A stretch of 64,000 nucleotides of DNA, taken from Rhipidocladum racemiflorum (lineage: Eukaryota > Streptophyta > Magnoliopsida > Poales > Poaceae). Shown in pieces: positions 43,543 to 55,200 of the stretch. The notes beneath the pieces are model-generated. The model saw nothing but the letters and a program-made list of their open reading frames with translations, was not told the origin of the DNA and ran no database searches. Location of the stretch: the NCBI GenBank assembly GCA_036346355.1, contig CM070588.1:496001-560000 (forward strand), read 5' to 3'. A program made the translations under genes and the position numbers. Each line of letters begins with the position of its first letter. Position 1 is the stretch's first letter.

Positions 43543-44543
43543 CTAAGAATACAGTATGACATGACAGATTTTCAGAAATTTAGTGATACGATCTAGACAA
43601 TAAAATCGATATCCCTTAGATCTTTCAGGATATCCAATAAAATGGTAATTTATTGTCTTTGGATCTAATTTCTCAATATGTGGATTAAAGATTTTAGCTT
43701 TAGCAGGACAGCCCCACACACGTAAATATTTTAAGATCAGTTTCCTTCCAGTCCATAATTCATAAGGGGTTTTAGGGACTGACTTACTGGGAACCCGATT
43801 TAATATGTGTGCAGCTGTCTTTAGTGCCTCCATCCACAAACCAGTTGGTAAATTGGAGTAACTTATCATGCTACGCACCATATTCATAAGGGTGCAGTTG
43901 CGCCATTCAACTACTCCATTTTGCTGAGGTTCACCGGGTGTGGAATATTGGGCTACTATGCTATTTTTCGAAAGAAACTTAGCGAATGGACCGGGAATTT
44001 GTCCATAAGGAGCATGTCTCCCATAATATTCTCCTCCACGGTCTGATCTCACTACCTTAATTTTTAAGTTATGCTGATTTTCGACTTCAGCCATAAATAT
44101 TTTGAACTTATCGAGTGATTCAAATCGTCACGAATGGGGAAAATATAGTCATAACAGGAGAAGTCATCAATAAATGTCATAAAGGAGTTATACCCATCTA
44201 CTGAAGTTACAGAAAAAGGTCCACATATGTTAGTGTGGATTAATTCTAAGATTCTTGTGCTTCGTGTGGCTCCTTTCTTAATTTATTTTACATAATTCCC
44301 CTTAATGCAATCAATACAATGATCTGAGTTAGAGAAGTCTAAAGGGTGGAGTATCTCTTCCTTAATAAGACGTTCCATTCTCCCCTTCGAAATGTGACCT
44401 AAACGACAGTGCCACAATTTCGATGAAGTCTCGTCACCTAAGGTTTTCTTTCGCTTATTGGTGGCATCACATACATTCATTGATATAGGAGATTTAGAGC
44501 GATGAAGCATAAAGTTTGTCTCGACGAATCGCGAGACCAGCAT
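43543..44543 (-). pseudogene. Copia integrase, frameshifted
   Basis: 44,283-44,543 carries the pre-integrase zinc motif (LWHCRLGHISKGRMERL, then CIDCIKG). 43,543-44,094 carries the core: VVRSDRGGEYYG, YSTPGEPQQNGVVEWRN and LWMEALKTAAHILNRVPSK. The catalytic first Asp region (about 44,100-44,280) is in other frames. Same element as the RT at 43,118 and gag at 45,190. Confidence 0.88.
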
Positions 44544-44793
44544 TATTAGAATTAAAACCTACAATGCATTTATTGTTCCCAAAGATACAAGTGTATCCAT
44601 CATCATCTAATAAAGAAACTGAAATAAGATTTCTCCTCATACTAGAAACATAAACAACATTGTTCAAAAGAAGGGTGAAGCCACTGTCTAATGCTAATGA
44701 TAGTGTACCAACGGCTTCAACTTCAGCCTCATTTCCATTAGAGACTCTAAGGCTTCGCTACCCCTTTCTTACCATTCTCACGATAAGGAATCC

Positions 44794-45189
44794 CTACAAT
44801 GAATTAGAAACATACACAGTGGCACCAAAATCAATCCACCAGGTATTAGGGGAATCATTAGCATAAAAGGATTCATCAATAAAGAAAATTTTATTATTAC
44901 CCTTTTTAGCAAGCCATTTCATAAAGCCCCCACAATCTTTCTGAATGTGACCCTCCTTTTTGCAGAAGCGGCACTCGATGGTGCTTCCTAAAGAGGAATC
45001 ATCAGTGGCCTTGGGGCCCTTTCGTACTCCCTTGCCATTTTCAGGCTTAGGAGAAAAATGCAGCTTTTTCTTGGATTTGAAATCCCCTTGAAATTTCCTT
45101 TTGTTTTGGTCGACAAGGTTTACATAATCCTTTCTTTCAGCCTTAAGTCTTTCTTCCTCTTGCATGCACATGGCAATCAGCTCGCTCAT
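44794..45189 (-). pseudogene. Copia gag zinc knuckle and protease
   Basis: The frame holds a CCHC knuckle CRFCKKEGHIQKDC followed by WWIDFGATVYVS. The protease active site reads DFGA instead of DSGA/DTGA, so the enzyme would be inactive. Confidence 0.85.
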
Positions 45190-45770
45190 TGTCCACTTCT
45201 CCTTCTAAGTGTTGTAATTTATTTTAAAGGGTCCAAACTCAGAAGGCAAAGAAGTCATAATGAAATAGACAAAAAAGCCCTCAGAAATAGTCATATCCAT
45301 GCCTTTGAGCTTAGCGTCCATATCAGTCATCATCATGATATGTCTCTTACGCCGCTAGTCCCATCATACTTAGAGGTAAGTATTTTCATAATCAATGTAC
45401 TGACGTATACTTTTAAGGAATATTTAAATTATTCCTCGACTATAGCCAAGTACGTTTTGGCATCATCAGATTTGGGAATTGCTCCCCTAATTCCAACCAA
45501 AATTATGCTCTTCATAATCATGAGCGACATACGGTTGGATCTCTCCCATTTCTTCGCCAAAGCATCATAATTTCTTTTCTTTTCATCAAAGTCCTCCGCA
45601 TCAGGTGTAGGAGGTATGGGAGCAGCCTCTCGCAAAGCATATTCAAGGTCCATCACTCCCAGGATGATCTGGACCCTTTCCTTCCAAGAGGGAAAATTTG
45701 TCCCGTTAAGTTGCTCTATGCCGTTTAGAGCAATAGCAACATTGGACGTGTTTATCGCTGAAAAGAAGCA
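45190..45770 (-). pseudogene. Copia gag, N-terminal part
   Basis: Minus-strand pieces in more than one frame: NGTNFPSWKERVQIILGVMD near 45,700, then LEYALREAAP and RNYDALAKKWERSNRMSLMI at 45,429-45,656, followed by DMDAKLKGMDM-like text. This is the UBN2-type gag core with an indel near 45,430. Confidence 0.8.
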
Positions 45771-46400
45771 CCATCAGTAAACAGTGTTTAAATAATGTCG
45801 TACATGTAATTAACCCTATGTTGGTCTAATTAATTATATGCTAATGACAACAAATTAAATAATTCTAATTCGCATCACCTTTAGGCAGAAACGAAAAAGA
45901 ACTGAATTATCTTATGGGTGACACATAGTCATAAACAACGTTGGTCAGAATGTGACCATGTTCATGACATAATCCCAATTTTAAAACATTAAATAGTCTC
46001 CAATCAAAATCTCTCGTTGGTTCAATTTTAATTAGAGACAGTACTTAGAAATGATCATCACATAAAATTAATCGCCATATTCATTAATTTGCCCAAAAAT
46101 TAATCATAAAATTAAACACAGTAATAATGCCTAGGAAATAATTATCAAAAGAACTTATTGCTGAATTTAAATAGCAAAATTTATACACAATTAAATGGGT
46201 AAAAACTAATCATCTCCAAATACCAGAAACGGTCCAAAACCAAAACCGGCCTACGGGCCCACGCGCAGCGAAGCCCAGCGGGTGACGGCGCTCCCGCTGT
46301 GCTATGGCCCAAAAATGTGGCGCAGCCCAGTCGTGGGTGTGAATTCGAGCAATCGACTAGAACAGACGGTCCGGATCGCCGCGTGGTGGAACAAAAGTTG

Positions 46401-46483
46401 CTCTCTCTCTCTCTCCCTCCCTCCCTCTCTCTCTCTCTCTCCCTCCCTCCCTCCCTCCCTCCCTCTCCCTCTCTCTCTCTCTC
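46401..46483. repeat. CT and CCCT microsatellite
   Basis: Mixed CT and CCCT units over 83 bases. Confidence 0.9.
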
Positions 46484-46807
46484 GTCCACCTCCCCGGCTC
46501 GACTCTCTTCGCCATGGCCGTCTCCCTCGTTAGCTCACCCCCTCCCCGCTTCACTCCCTCTGCCTCCTTGCCCCCCTCCGCATGCAGCATGTAAAACTAA
46601 AACTATACATGTGAAATTGCAAATGACCACGAAATATTACCATGAGTGCCGAGAACGAATAAATCCGTTGTGGTCAACTCCTTGACCGCATGTGACCGAA
46701 AATCAGGTTTGTCATTGGAAAAATTATCCGAATCACTATCCAAGGCACTTCGGTCGGTCGGTCGGAAATTATCCGTACCATTTTCACCCCTAAGTAAGAT
46801 GATGGGG

Positions 46808-46809
<2 letters not shown>

Positions 46810-46842
<33 letters not shown>
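46810..46842. repeat. GA microsatellite
   Basis: About sixteen uninterrupted GA units. Confidence 0.9.
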
Positions 46843-46847
<5 letters not shown>

Positions 46848-46900
46848 AGCTAGCTGAGCACACACCTAAGATCCCCCTAGCTGCCGACATGTGAAAATGG

Positions 46901-47164
46901 GAAATAAATTCCGTGGAGCCGGTATGCAAACTTTTTTTCGTACATACCTGACGCTAATTGATGCTATGTGGATAATCCTGTAATCTAACACCACGACTTA
47001 ATTCAGGTGGAAATAAATACCTAACACTTATTTCGATGCAAATTTGGTTGCTTAATTCAGACTTAATGTTGTGGCGTTGGATTGCAGGATTGTCCACGTG
47101 GCATCAATCAATGTCAGGTATGCATGGAAAGAAGTTTGCATACCAACTCTACGGAATTTATTTC
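46901..47164. mobile_element. Foldback MITE with inverted arms of about 105 bp
   Basis: The left arm from GAAATAAATTCCGTGGAG pairs with the right arm ending CTACGGAATTTATTTC over about 105 bases with close to 90% match by eye. The loop is about 50 bases. It could give a long hairpin RNA. No target duplication was recognised. Confidence 0.75.
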
Positions 47165-47215
47165 TATGGAAATGTGGCTATGGTATGCCGTATGCATGCA
47201 TGAGAATGTATAAAT

Positions 47216-47477
47216 TACTCTCTCCATTCATCAGTATACGTCATTTTAAGATCTTGCACATCTACAAAAGACTTGTTATCCCTCTTCATTAGATCATTTA
47301 TTGCTCCTTTGATAGTATGTTTTATTTTAGTCCATAGTAATAAGTGAGATTAGAAATAACTAAAGATGGATATACAAAGAAAAAGCGGTAAAAGTCACAT
47401 TAAAATTGTAGAATGACATGCATTTAAAAACAAAATTTGAAAGTTAGAATAGCATCTATTTTGGAAGGAAATAAGTA
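47216..47477. mobile_element. Stowaway-like MITE
   Basis: TACTCTCTCCATTCATCAG at the left and TTTTGGAAGGAAATAAGTA at the right form degenerate inverted ends of the common TACTCCCTCCGT type, flanked by TA. 262 bp. Confidence 0.6.
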
Positions 47478-47487
47478 CTGCTTTGTG

Positions 47488-47765
47488 CGATTCGGATCCT
47501 CTGCTTTTGCTACTCAAACTGCACGGTGCGTTTTGACCTAGTAGAATAAAAAAATCTGAGGAAAAAAAAAAACAAATTGCTACAGCATTCAAGATTTTTT
47601 TGGATATTTTGATTGAAATTCATATTTTTAAACTAGATTTTATTAAATCTCACAGATATTTTCAAAAATACTGTAGCAATTTAATTTTTTTTTTCAAAAT
47701 TTTTTATTCTACCATATCAAAATGCACCGTACACTTTGAGTAACAAAGACAGAGAATCCGAATCC
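47488..47765. mobile_element. MULE-type MITE with 10-bp duplication
   Basis: Flanked by CTGCTTTGTG at 47,478-47,487 and 47,766-47,775. Arms of about 120 bp: GATTCGGATCCTCTGCTTTT on the left against the complement of AACAAAGACAGAGAATCCGAAT-type text on the right. A 9-10-bp duplication with long arms fits Mutator-like elements. Confidence 0.8.
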
Positions 47766-47858
47766 CTGCTTTGTGTTGAATTGTATTGCAAATCAACTTA
47801 ATTTACCCTGAAAAGATTGATCTTTGTCAAAACTTATGACGTAATGGAGCATTGTGGA

Positions 47859-48654
47859 TAGGGATGGAACTGGTACGGATATTTTCCGACCGACCGACCG
47901 ACCGAATTGATTTGGATGGTGATTTGGATAGTTTCACAGATATCCAGTTGATTTCTCGGATAAGGATATGGATACAGATAATTTATATGGATACGGATAC
48001 GGATATGGAACACTGATTATCCGATGGATACGGAATATCCGAGTTTTTGTTCGGATAATATCCGAATATGACATACGGATATTATCCGAATAACACGTTT
48101 CGGAATAACACATTAACAATTTAACATGTTTCATCGCTTTCGTAGAGTCTGCATTAGATGACAAGATATAATGTGTTCATGTGTGCTATATGCTAATTTG
48201 GAGATATTTGGGTAAAGGTGGTACAGAAATTAGCAAGTGGCGTTTCAGGAGAGCTACTTATGATTCAGCAGCATATGCCAGCTGCAAATCATTTGGTTCA
48301 ATTATTGCAATGGGGTACATTGTTACTCACAGAGTCACATATATGACAAGCTAGGGATAAAAAGGCAAAAAAAGACATACAAATATATTTCTTTTGGAAT
48401 TTTGAATTTAAATTTGGACCGATTTTGGAAAAAAAAACTGAAATTGGATTTTAAAATATCCGACTAATATTATTCGTATCCGTGTTGATTCCGATCCGTA
48501 TTCGATCTGTATTTGTAACCGATATTATCCTGTATAATTCGTATTCGATTCTGTATTCGACACTATTCGTATTCGATTCTGTATTCGATAAAAAATACGG
48601 ATACGGATATGAATAGGACGATATTCGACCGTATCCGATCCGATCACATCCCTA
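47859..48654. mobile_element. Non-autonomous hAT element
   Basis: TAGGGATG at the left and CATCCCTA at the right, with a perfect 8-bp duplication ATTGTGGA (47,851-47,858 and 48,655-48,662). The ends are rich in GGATAC/GTATCC words in opposite orientation. There is no transposase in the 796 bp. Confidence 0.93.
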
Positions 48655-48662
48655 ATTGTGGA

Positions 48663-49200
48663 GAAGAGAGAAGCTATAAAGTGGAGTACATGCTCCAGAG
48701 TATGGAACCATTACAAATATATTATAATTACCTGAAGCATCAAGATCCAAAAACGGATATTTCCTCTATGTATTACATGCTAAAATGCTTGTAATTTTTA
48801 GGATGTTGAGTTTAACCAGTTTAATAAATAATGCAAACAAGTTTGAACTGAAATTCAAACTAGAATTTCGTTTTGTTACGATAGTTTGATTGTAGGTATT
48901 TGCTGATGATATATACAAATCAGCAAAGCATGTGGTTTAAATTTGTTTCAAATTTCTGAATTCGAGTATATTTTTTTAAATGTATGTAGTTACAAACACT
49001 ACAAAGTAATTTATATACATTAATGAAAGGCACTCAACGTATATACAGAAACATAACAGGACATTCCAATTCCTAAACCCTATCACACACGCATCGGGTG
49101 ATCGTCATCCCGCTGGAATTTGGGACAAATTCATCTAGCACAGGTTTGTTCAGCAAAAAAAAATAACCTTTCTCTATTGTATGTATTCCCTCCCTCTCTA
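48663..49200 (-). other. 3' flank and probable 3' UTR of the kinase gene
   Basis: AT-rich, no frame. The 3' UTR of the kinase probably ends here; no unambiguous polyadenylation signal was fixed. Confidence 0.4.
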
Positions 49201-52200
49201 TCACTGTGATTTCTTTTGCATCTTGGACCTAGAACGTCGATGACCTCCCTTTGGTGCCTGCCAACAAAACCATTATGTAGGATCAAAATAAGGAAATACT
49301 GACGATTTCGCGTCGCATGAATGGAAACAATATGAGTTCTACCTCAACATGCTGCAAGAAGTCCTCGAGTTGTATGATGATCTCGGCGAAAATGGGTCGT
49401 GCATCAGGGTCTTCGTCCCAACACTGTCGAATCAGTATGGACAATCTTGGGTCCACAATTGGGGGAATCTCCAAGCGATATCCCTATTGCAGGGGAGCAG
49501 AGCATAAGAAAAACCACACACAGCTCAACAAGGATTTCTGAACAATGATCAGAAGACGCGCTATCGATAAAGAAACGAGTTCATCCAGGGATAGCCAGCA
49601 TCAGATGCTTGTACCTGCCTTACTCCTAATGCAGCTTGCAAGGGCGTCATGCTGTCATATGGGACCTACAGCAGGATACAGACTTCACTGTTACTTTTAA
49701 CCAGCATGGCACGGTACTCGGAGATAACCTCGAGATGGATTCGACACCAGGGCCTACCTTTGATGTTGCCAACTCCCATAGAACAATGGCAAAGCTGAAT
49801 ACATCCGCTCTGTGATCATAAGGCATGTGGTTAATGATCTGTCAAGACAAGCAGCACATTATGAGCTTCCAACAAAAAAAAAAAAGCAACTCTGAGCACA
49901 CTGTGTACAGAAATTATCTCAGCTCACACAAAGATAATTTCATGGGGGGCAACTTGTTTTCTTGAACCTATTACTTGAAAACAAAAGGAGATATCTTATT
50001 TGTCACAACGAATCACTCGGATTATTCAGCTCACAGAGCAAGGTAACTCAATTCCCAAAGGCATTTTAGACGTCCAAATGACACTGTTCGACCCAAATCT
50101 TCTCAAACTGATCCTATAAACACCATATAAGTGGCGGCTGCATGGGGGAACTTAGCCTATCAGGATCTCAGCTTTGAACCATGCCTTTGGATTCACCTAA
50201 AAACGTGTCTCATATGAAGCCACAAGTTCCCAAAACTTAATCTTCAACGAGGTACACCTTATAAGGCCTAACTCACTAATTGGTCACACAAAAATCTGAA
50301 AAAGAAAGTTTTTCAGAAGTAAGTCAGAGCCAATGCAAAGTTAAGTGAGGTTCAGGCATGCTTAATGCCGGTAAGGATGTGATCCAAGCAGTCCCCCAAA
50401 CTTCTCTTGAGCAAATAAAAGATAAGTGAAAGGAAAAGGTTGAATGGAAGTTTTGGTGTATCAGATAACATTGAAATACTAAGCAAATTGAAAAAAAGTA
50501 AACAGGACATCAAAGCTTCCTACAATGAAAGAAAAGCGAATTTCAAAGGGTAATAAGCAAGAGTTCAATCATACCTCGGGAGCCATCCATCTATAGGTTC
50601 CAGTTTCAGCAGTCATCTGTCCCTCCTGACTTCCAAGTCGAGCCACACCAAAGTCCGCAATCTTCACAACCTATTTCCAGGAGCAGGTCTACAGGTTAAT
50701 AACTAGGCAGGTTAGTTAATTTCAATTAAAGAAACATTTATCATATCACTTTCTCATCTAAGTCTCCGACAAGAGGGTGCTTTTGCATACTTACAGTCAC
50801 ACAACTTTAGTTTGTAACATAAGATAATCAAATTTCATATTTTCAAAAAGACAAACATAATTTGTTTTAAAAAGACAAACATAATAAGGAAAATTTGAGA
50901 TTGAGTTCTTAAGCAACTCGTATTTTTCTAAATGGAATTATAATTCTATTTTTTGTCTATATATTTTGAAACTTACAAAGAATTTCTAGGAGCTTAAAAA
51001 TGTTATTCCTAGAAAATGCTCTTCATCGTGCCATTGGCAATCTACCAGATATGGATTGTAAATGTTTAGGTACTTGATTTTTTTAAAACAATATCATCTT
51101 ATACCAAACCAGCCTTATTGGACCGAAAAGCAAATGGAGAACTGTAAGGTTACCAACCACTTTTATATATTTTCCAGATTTCATACCAGATATCAGAAGG
51201 CAGAAGAAAATGGGCACTGAAAACCAATAGTTTCAATACTTTGAATAAGTATGCATACTTGATCATAGCCTATGAGAAGGTTTGCAGTCTTCAAATCTCT
51301 ATGGATGATGTTGTTACGGTGCAGATAATCCATCCCTTTTGATATACCGAGAGCAATCCTTAAAATAGTAAGGAGGTCCAAGACATTATTCTGCTTGTGA
51401 AGAAAGTCGAATAAATTCCCTTCAGGCATGTATTCTGAAAGAAACAGAACCAATCACAAGAGAAAAAGGTGGGCTCATTAAGACAGACGGGGGATAATAC
51501 AAATTTTTTTAAAAAATTACAGAAATAATACCCGAAAAAAAAAGACAGAAATAGACATATGTCGTCATTTCGATTGGCGACAGAGCCTCTGTCACCAATC
51601 AAAATAACAACAATTATTCTGTCGCCAATTGAAACGACGATAGACTCATTCGCCATTTGAACCAACGACAGAGTGCCACATGCGTTGCCACTTGCCACGC
51701 CATTTGTTGCCATCTCAAATGGCGAAAGAGTAAATGGGTCGTCAATTGAAATGGCGACGCAGATTCCCACGCCCTTTGTCGCTATTTCAAATAGCAACAA
51801 AAGGCTACGTTTAAAAATCGGCGTGGCTGGCTATGTTGCCATTTCAACCGAGACTGAGAGTAGCGAAAGGAAGAGGAAAGGAGAGGGAAGAAAGGGAGAA
51901 GAGGGGAGAGGAAGAAAAGAGAAAAGAAAAGAGTAGAGGAAAAGGGACGGGAAGAGAACAAGGAGAAAAAAAACGTGATCATATTTTGGAGGTGAGTTTT
52001 TTAGCCTTTTAGATTATATTTTGAAGCCATGCTAGGTTAGCAACCGAGACAATTAGATCGGGTAGTTGTGTAGATATGTAGTTGTACTATGTTGTATAAA
52101 TGCAGTTTTGTAGATTAGGGTGAAAACAGATTGGATAGTTTCAGACCAACTCGGACAATTTTGGAATACTGATTCTGTCGGCTCCGACCAATCTATATGA

Positions 52201-55200
52201 TTTTCAAAATCGCTTTCCTATTGAATAAATATAGAAATCAAGTTTCAATTTTGAAAATTGGCAATCTAGCTTTGAGAAATTCTGGGAATTGTAGGGGACG
52301 TTGACACAGTTTAGAATTTTTTTTAAAACAAATATTTTCAAGAATTTTGCAGCATTTAAATTTTCTCAAAAAATTCAAAGACTGTTGTCTTTAATAAGAA
52401 AATATTTGAAATAAGTAGCAGAAAGTGCGGAAAAAATTATAAATGCATAATATATTATTTTAAACATAGATGAACATAGAATGGAAATCTTCAACCATTA
52501 CATGTTCTTCATGAATGATTGGTCCAAAAAACTAGTTATGATTTTGTTCTTTTTGTGCGTACAATTCGAAGGGTTTTCATGCTCGTAGAAATAGTCGTGA
52601 CAGTATTCGATTCAATTCTTATCCGCTCTGTATATTTATTCGATATTATATGGCCTTTATTCAATATTGGTGTGCGCATTCGGGTAATAGTGGTCCAATA
52701 GATTTGTTATGATAGGTAGGCATAGTGGTCCGATTAATTTTAGAAATCATAAGTATGTATTTGGTTAATGGAATGAGAAGCCGTCGTAGACATAATAACT
52801 TTTGACGAAATGCTCAACAAATTTGGATGAGCGAGTATATTTTAAAATACACTATGGAGAAGGTGTTCCACAAATGGGTGCGTAAGGGTTGAATTGGGTG
52901 ATTTCCCAAGTGTAACAGCTAGCTTGTCACGTGCAGAGCATCGTCCCTAGGGCGCCGTTATGAGATGGTTGTACCTGTTGTTCTCATTAGACCATGTTTT
53001 GCATGATCTGAAGTTGCACAGCGTTGGTACTCGTGCACAGAAATGCACGTACTGGCAAGTTATTTCACTTGTGCCATACCTTTGTTGCACCCCAGGATCC
53101 ACACGATGAGGATGACGTGGACCACAGCAGAGGCTACAGGACCGAAAGGGACAAGGATGTCGTGGTGGATAATTGGTTCGTTGAGCCCTCGCACCAGTCA
53201 ACCGCCGAAGAACTAGGGGCAGCGCAGCTGTCCCGTGCACCAGGACTAAGCCAGTCAATCCAGCCCAACATTGTTACTCCCGCACCATCGGTTCGCCCAC
53301 CTAGGATGCGCCAGGCACCCAACCAGTGGACGTACCCATCTGGTCATGTCCATCGTCGACTCAAGTTTGGGGCTACTCGAGGGGTTGCACCGCAGGTAGG
53401 TTTTTTAGTTTGTGCAATTCTTGTACTCCTTATTAATTTCTGAACAACATTGTGTACATGATAGTGTTCTAGTTATTTGTTCGTCCTCCATGTTTTGGTT
53501 CCTTTGTGATAGAAAATTAAACGAATAACTCCTCCAATAGTCTCTTAAATATTTAACTATTCAAAATTATATTACTTACAACAAAATTGAACACTACGCG
53601 TCGTGACCTATGAAGCCAAGTTCCCGGGTCGAGGGGGTCGAGGAACGGGAACGCGGGACGAGAGACACCACTTTGAAAATTATGGTACGAAAGAGGGTAT
53701 ACCTCTTCGTAGTGTTCGTTCGAGAGTTGGAACGTGTTCCCAATTGGTTGGGAACGATGTTCGAGCGATCCTCTGAATCGAGGAATGCGTTCAATGTAGT
53801 AGGAATGATGACGTGAAACGGAATTAAATATAATAGTAATATCATATTTCATAGCCAAGTTTAACCGATAAAGTTCTTATACGTGACCATGGTAATACTA
53901 CGGTGACCCAGAAGGGCGAGTTCGGCCCAATGCAACGGAGGCCCAAACGCTGCAAGAAAGAATCTCTACCACGATCGACGGACGGACGAGATGACGCCGA
54001 GCCGGAACAAACGGCGCTCAATGAAAAAACCCTAACCCTAATCTCGATTCTCTCCGATCCAAAACTCCGCTACGGCGATCGAAGCGAGGCGGCAGCGGCG
54101 CGCCAGACGCATGGCGACGAGCGGAGAGCCACCGACGGCGAGTCACGATGGAGCCGCGACGGCTGCGTGAGCAAGAGGCGAGGCGCCACGGAGCCGCGAT
54201 GATGCCAGGCACTACCGAACGCGACCAAAACGAACTAAAACGGCTCACAACTTCGGTACCCACCAAGGTAAGCCACAATCCCCTAAGTTCATTAGTTTTC
54301 CTTGAATGATTTTGAGGTTTGGAAAATTTGGGGAAATCCGAACGGGAATCGGGATTAGGTTTCGAATTCTTGACTAGGGTTCAATTCGATCTTCTCCCTA
54401 ACACCTCGTCTTCTCCATCGGGCGTTGGCGGCCATGAGCCTGACCCTAGCTCCAGCGGCGCCTCCATCTGTGCCCCCTCCTCCTAGGATCGACGTTCCAG
54501 TAGCGTTCGGGTCGAAGTACCGTGTCGTCCCCGTTCCTCGTTTCGGGACGAAGTTCCCGGGACGAGGAACTCTGCCACGTTCCACGTTTCCGGCTTCTTT
54601 GGTCGTGACAACTGCCACCTGCATTTTCAGACTGAGGTGACATCACACGGTCGCTTACTTTCCATCTGGGGTGACAGCACACTGCCGCTTACTTACCATC
54701 CGGGGTGACAACACACTTCCAACTGTTGTTACAACACACTACCACCTTTTCAGCAAACGTGACAACACACTACCACCCGCGTTTCAGACCGACATGACCA
54801 CACCTTCCCAATAGCACAATTTATGTGTGCCAAATCCGCCACCCACATCCGACACGGCCTATAAGTAGTCCTATGCAAAAAAAACTATGCACGTCGAACT
54901 AACTACTTCATGTGCAATATGACGGACACAGCAGGTATCTCAAGGCATGGGAGGGGAAGACGGTGAGGAATAGGGTTTCGAGGGTGCGACACTTCCCTAG
55001 AGGACATGCACATCTACGGTCGTCTTAACTCCGATCCCCCTAGCTCTGATCTTCCCCTCATAACCAGAGAGCCCTACACCACTACAAATCCACTCCGTGA
55101 CTACACACCTCCCCGATTGACCACAATGCAAACACAACTTCGACGTGGTAGTCCAGGTTTGCGACGACCAGTTCAACCCATGACGTCGTTTTCACTACCA

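Larger units (their letters stand above)
45771..46900. other. Copia leader and intergenic DNA with microsatellites
   Basis: AT-rich up to 46,230, then GC-rich. No PBS or LTR of the Copia element was located. A CT/CCCT repeat spans 46,401-46,483 and a GA repeat spans 46,810-46,842. Frames here are low-complexity artefacts. Confidence 0.4.

Noticed and set aside
46181..46590. Arg/Glu-rich or Ser/Leu-rich proteins around 46.4 kb
   Set aside because: They are translations of the CT/CCCT microsatellite.
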